The position numbers were made by a program, and so were the translations under genes. Below the pieces are notes generated by a model. That model was not told where the DNA came from, searched no databases, and was given only the letters and a program-made list of their open reading frames with translations. Positions 58,812 to 61,356 of a DNA stretch of 61,356 nucleotides are shown piece by piece. The stretch covers positions 1 to 61,356 of the forward strand of contig NZ_BLAY01000041.1 of assembly GCF_020521235.1 (NCBI RefSeq), written 5' to 3'. The DNA is from Microseira wollei NIES-4236. Its GTDB lineage: Bacteria > Cyanobacteriota > Cyanobacteriia > Cyanobacteriales > Aerosakkonemataceae. Position 1 is the stretch's first letter. The number at the start of each line of letters is the position of its first letter.

Positions 58812-61356
58812 ATGGAATCGTGGCCACACTGGGATGATTTTATAAAAATAATGTCTCGCGATCATCGGTTGACTGATGCTGAAGCAGAATCGTTTTTATT
58901 ACAATTTACTAGACAGAATATTGGTAAAAACCAAAACGAAATTTCAGAACAACTGCCGCTGATGGAAGATGCGCTGGCAACTCATAAAAAGCGGATGTCC
59001 GAGGTATATGGTAAATTCTCTCAGAGTTGCGTTGAACTAAAATCAACAACGCATAAATCTAAACCTTTACAGAAATGGCTGGAAACTAAGTATTCTCAAT
59101 GGTTACCTGTTCAATACTCTGATTCTGCCTCATCACCTGCTACAACGGAAACGCCGATAGACTGGCGCGATATCTGCAACCAAGTTTTAGCAACTCAACA
59201 ACTCCGCCGCCAAGCAACAGCACAACAATATGAATTAAATATTTACGTTCCCTTGGGATTAATGGAACGTCCCAAAACACCAAACCCCAGACCAAACCTC
59301 ACTGGGTCAGATTCGCAACCGCAGAAAGAACCAGAACTGCAAATTGTCCAAACTTATAAAGATGATGCTTTTTTCCAGAAAGTTATTGCCGAAAATAACA
59401 CCGAAAAAGGCAAGCATATCGCGATTATTGGCGAACCGGGTGCGGGGAAAACTACTCTCTTAGGAGAACTGGCGGAACGTTTGCCGAAAAATTCCTCGGA
59501 TTTGCCGATTTGTATTCGAATGGCAGATTTACGGGAAAGCACAATTGCAGATTATTTACTCCATAATTGGCTCTCAAAAGCGCTGCAATTTATCGATGCT
59601 GACGCGGAAAATGTCACCCCAGAAATTAGAAAAGCTCTCAAGCAACTTTTCGCTGAAGGTAAGGTGTGGTTGCTGTTGGATGGGGTGGATGAAATGGCGG
59701 CGACATCCCCTGTGGAGGCGTTGGCGAGAATTCGGGATCAACTGACTGACTGGGTGGGTAAGGCGCGGGTGGTGCTAACTTGCCGTTTGAATGTTTGGGA
59801 TGCGGCGATTAGCAATACCCTGACAAATTTTGATACTTATAAAACTTTGGAATTTGAACCCGATGATGTGGATGAGTTTATTCGCCAGTGGTTTGAGGAA
59901 GCTTCTCAGGATGAGAAACGGCGCAATTCTGGCAATGAAACTTTTTGGCTGGAACAGGGAAAACGCTTACAGCAACAGTTAAAATCACCGGGAGGTGAGC
60001 GAATCAAAGAACTGGTACGCAATCCCCTGCGATTGTCGATGTTGTGTCAGTCTTGGTGCGTAGCTGAACAAGATTTGCCGGAAACGAAGGCGGCACTTTA
60101 CGAGCAGTTTACCACTTATTTTTTTGAGTGGAAACAAGAGGAATTTCAGCAGAAACAGCGAGTATTAAAAGAGACGGATAAAAAACAGATTCAACAAGCT
60201 TTGGCAAAGTTGGCTTTAGCGGCAATGGAAAGCGCCAATCGGTTTCGGATTGAGCAAGATTTTGCCATTGAGCAGATGGAGGAAGAGTGGTTTAATTTAG
60301 CGGAGGAATTGGGATGGTTACTTTTAGTTGACAGGGATACCCGCACGAAAAAGCCTGTTTACGCTTTCTTCCATCCGACGTTTCAGGAATATTTTGCCGC
60401 TTGTGCTATTGGGGATTGGCACTTTTTCTTAAATCACCAAATTCCCCCAGTCTCTTCTGACTGTTACCGTATTTTTGAACGGCAGTGGAGAGAGGTGATT
60501 TTGCTGTGGTTGGGGCGAGGGGAGATAGAACGAAAGCAGAAAGAGGAATTTATTGATGCTTTGGTTAATTTTGAGGATGGATGTGGACTATGGAGCCATC
60601 AAGAGCAAGCAGATAAAGGCTGTTATGAATATCGAGCTTATTTTTTAGCCGCCGCTGGAATTGCCGAGTTTCAGGATTATTTCCGAATAGATGAAGTCAT
60701 AGGGCAAATCGTTAGGTGGGGCTTTGGTTATTTCGATAATGACGAACAAGATTGGGTAAGTTTTTTCTATGAAATTAGCAATGGAGCTAGAGAAGCATTG
60801 CAACAGACGTATCTCCCAAAAGCGATCGATGCTTTAGTGCAACTGCTGGGTTCTCACCAACTTTATTATCACACCCGTTGGGATGTGGTAGTAAGCTTAG
60901 GGAACATTGGTCAAGGCAATCAAAAAGCGATCGATGCTTTAGGGCAACTGCTCAAATCTGACCAACTTGATGATGACACCCGTAGGCAAGTGGCAGAAAG
61001 CTTAGGGTACATTGACCCTGGCAATCAAAAAGCGATCGATGCTTTAGTGCAACTGCTGGGTTCTCACCAACTTTATTATCACACCCGTTGGGATGTGGCA
61101 GTAAGCTTAGGGAACATTGGTCAAGGCAATCAAAAAGCGATCGATGCTTTAGTGCAACTGCTGGGTTCTCACCAACTTGATGTTTACACCCGTAGGCGAG
61201 TGGCAGAAAGCTTAGGGTACATTGACCCTGGCAATCAAAAAGCGATCGATGCTTTAGGGCAACTGCTCAAATCTGACCAACTTGATGATGACACCCGTAG
61301 GCAAGTGGCAGAAAGCTTAGGGTACATTGACCCTGGCAATCAAAAAGCGATCGATG
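58812..61356 (+). CDS. NACHT NTPase with HEAT-type repeats, cut by the window end
   Basis: The frame is open from ATG 58812 to the last base, 848 codons, with no stop. N-terminal helical domain (about 1-100, DFIKIMSRDHRLTDAEAESFLLQF, KKRMSEVYGKF) of the kind found before conflict-type NTPases. NACHT: Walker A IIGEPGAGKTT near 207, Walker B VWLLLDGVDEMA near 285, sensor VVLTCRLNVW, and the late FFHPTFQEYFAACAI. From about residue 670, 35-residue repeats (ALVQLLGSHQLYYHTRWDVA-type and ALGQLLKSDQLDDDTRRQVA-type) continue to the window end. NACHT proteins with repeats act as sensors in defence and programmed death. Confidence 0.9.
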   Translation, partial: MESWPHWDDFIKIMSRDHRLTDAEAESFLLQFTRQNIGKNQNEISEQLPLMEDALATHKKRMSEVYGKFSQSCVELKSTTHKSKPLQKWLETKYSQWLPVQYSDSASSPATTETPIDWRDICNQVLATQQLRRQATAQQYELNIYVPLGLMERPKTPNPRPNLTGSDSQPQKEPELQIVQTYKDDAFFQKVIAENNTEKGKHIAIIGEPGAGKTTLLGELAERLPKNSSDLPICIRMADLRESTIADYLLHNWLSKALQFIDADAENVTPEIRKALKQLFAEGKVWLLLDGVDEMAATSPVEALARIRDQLTDWVGKARVVLTCRLNVWDAAISNTLTNFDTYKTLEFEPDDVDEFIRQWFEEASQDEKRRNSGNETFWLEQGKRLQQQLKSPGGERIKELVRNPLRLSMLCQSWCVAEQDLPETKAALYEQFTTYFFEWKQEEFQQKQRVLKETDKKQIQQALAKLALAAMESANRFRIEQDFAIEQMEEEWFNLAEELGWLLLVDRDTRTKKPVYAFFHPTFQEYFAACAIGDWHFFLNHQIPPVSSDCYRIFERQWREVILLWLGRGEIERKQKEEFIDALVNFEDGCGLWSHQEQADKGCYEYRAYFLAAAGIAEFQDYFRIDEVIGQIVRWGFGYFDNDEQDWVSFFYEISNGAREALQQTYLPKAIDALVQLLGSHQLYYHTRWDVVVSLGNIGQGNQKAIDALGQLLKSDQLDDDTRRQVAESLGYIDPGNQKAIDALVQLLGSHQLYYHTRWDVAVSLGNIGQGNQKAIDALVQLLGSHQLDVYTRRRVAESLGYIDPGNQKAIDALGQLLKSDQLDDDTRRQVAESLGYIDPGNQKAID
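60822..61356 (+). repeat. 105-bp coding tandem repeats
   Basis: Units start with GCGATCGATGCTTTAG at 60822, 60927, 61032, 61137, 61242 and 61347, exactly 105 bp (35 codons) apart. Units 1, 3 and 4 form one near-identical type, and units 2 and 5 another. DNA-level identity is very high, which means recent expansion or gene conversion. The array continues beyond the window. Confidence 0.95.

Overview
The window is chromosomal DNA of a filamentous cyanobacterium, most like an Oscillatoriales member (Microcoleus, Oscillatoria or Kamptonema type). The evidence is the many HIP1 octamers (GCGATCGC), the light-independent chlorophyll genes chlL and chlN with a DUF5331 gene between them, a Ycf54 homologue, a carotenoid crtE, and long runs of heptamer-like repeats (attagca, taatggc, taattgg) between and even inside genes. 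No genus can be fixed from the sequence alone.

Layout. 0.3-10 kb: housekeeping genes (TPR protein, queA, yraN, pentapeptide protein, dnaG, a membrane coiled-coil protein, DUF4385, an O-methyltransferase) with many repeats. 10.4-17.9 kb: a decaying accessory island (DJ-1/PfpI protein, DUF4926 protein, a frameshifted helical protein, a repeat/TPR gene split by a small mobile element, a retropepsin-like protein, a DUF4231/SLATT-like membrane protein, two duplicated small secreted proteins, an ABC exporter remnant). 18-21.4 kb: chlN, DUF5331, chlL. 21.9-28 kb: a three-gene ABC-2 exporter, then an MBOAT acyltransferase plus an SGNH-like partner, followed by a decayed second copy of the exporter's 3' end. 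28.1-30.3 kb: a small EACC1-like protein and a caspase-TPR protein, a predicted conflict module. 30.3-34.3 kb: map, then a restriction island with two cytosine-C5 methyltransferases around a BsuBI/PstI-type nuclease; the first methyltransferase carries a second long reading frame. 34.4-36.4 kb: DUF364, two XRE regulators and a third broken one, and three operator-like palindromes before a small divergent gene. 36.5-41 kb: pdxJ, ycf54, a secreted protein, a DUF212 membrane protein, crtE, folD. 41-42.5 kb: a tnpB transposon-type locus with a divergent 48-residue ribbon-helix-helix protein. 42.6-51.6 kb: lipoprotein, NUDIX, an AAA ATPase and a PIN-like gene broken by the same mobile element, mutS, a kinase with an internal stop, an Eis-type acetyltransferase. 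51.7-58 kb: ssrA (tmRNA), a double HNH-type nuclease directly behind it, a universal stress protein, a structured 424-bp unit bounded by terminator-like repeats, glgP, DUF429. The end holds the first 2.5 kb of a NACHT protein with near-identical 35-residue HEAT-type repeats, cut by the window edge.

Themes. Chlorophyll and carotenoid supply (chlL, chlN, ycf54, crtE) and core DNA/RNA functions (dnaG, mutS, queA, ssrA) are mixed with conflict genes (EACC1-caspase, NACHT, restriction-modification, ATPase-PIN, DUF4231). The clearest new observation is a 112-126 bp inverted-repeat element present twice, each time inside a gene. In one case, removing the element and one target duplication on paper joins two reading frames into a single 647-residue protein. 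A second candidate is the dual-frame coding over the first cytosine methyltransferase.
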